DNA of 64,000 nt from NCBI GenBank assembly GCA_018806985.1, contig JADANN010000459.1, positions 434,001-498,000 on the forward strand, in the 5' to 3' direction. Below the pieces are notes generated by a model. It ran no database searches and was not told where the DNA came from. It saw only the letters and a list, made by a program, of their open reading frames with translations. The position numbers and the translations under genes are program-made. Of the stretch, positions 63,725 to 64,000 are shown one piece after another. How positions within the stretch are numbered: position 1 is the first letter of the stretch; the number at the start of each line of letters is the position of its first letter. Source of the stretch: Angiostrongylus vasorum. Lineage: Eukaryota > Nematoda > Chromadorea > Rhabditida > Metastrongylidae.

Positions 63725-64000
63725 AATAACTCCATATCCGAAATCATGGATACAGTCATTTGAAAAAGCAGGTTAATGACCAGAACCCTGTGTGCAAGGC
63801 ATTGTTGGCGATCTGTATCAGGACTATCATCACCCAGTGAAGTAGACTAAAGTAGATTATGAAAAAGTGCTTGGTAGCGTCGGAATGAAAACCATTGTAT
63901 TAATGTTCGTATATGAAAGAGTGGAAACGTTTTATAAAAAGCCTCTGACTAAAAAGGATTCAGATCCTGCTCCTAATGAACAATGCCGGGAAATACAGGA
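63725..64000. other. Unassigned sequence at the window edge
   Basis: A plus-strand stretch near 63855-63990 (DYEKVLGSVGM..) faintly recalls the RT segment before the catalytic box of RTE elements, but it is too short to call. Confidence 0.25.

Overview
The window looks like a nematode nuclear contig, most likely from a strongylid of the hookworm type. The grounds are spliced genes with AG-ending acceptors, a TMC channel gene, many RTE-type LINE fragments, Penelope-like and mariner remnants, and tRNA-derived SINEs. Species cannot be fixed from the sequence. The bacterial gene model does not apply, and most open frames here are not genes.

Layout. 1-4.7 kb: a truncated Penelope-like retroelement, a SINE, a decayed mariner, a terminal-inverted-repeat element, and the last two exons of an unrecognised plus-strand gene ending at 4117. 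4.7-11.2 kb: a nine-exon minus-strand gene for a dihydroflavonol-reductase-like short-chain dehydrogenase. It carries at least three apparent lesions, including a stop exactly at the catalytic lysine of YxxxK, so I call it a pseudogene. 12-14.2 kb: a foldback, two candidate terminal exons of a minus-strand gene, and the 3' part of an RTE LINE.

14.2-39.3 kb: the central feature, a tandem array of about 119 units of about 210 bp. Each unit holds, on the minus strand, a tRNA-Val-type sequence of about 73 nt and a spacer of about 137 bp. Most copies have anticodon CAC and a damaged T loop (B box). A few read UAC. In the right-hand 5 kb many copies fold perfectly, some have Pol III terminators, and nine carry a CGC (alanine) anticodon on the valine body. 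The array ends in a 100-N assembly gap, so its true length is unknown.

39.4-47.7 kb: a second Penelope-like fragment, RTE fragments (an endonuclease part and an RT part), SINEs and a third interspersed repeat family. 48.0-62.4 kb: thirteen phase-consistent exons, on the minus strand, of the 3' half of a transmembrane channel-like (TMC) gene. They cover the last membrane segments and a long Ser-rich cytoplasmic tail. Its introns are full of mariner, RTE, SINE and foldback copies. The 5' half of this gene lies beyond the right edge.
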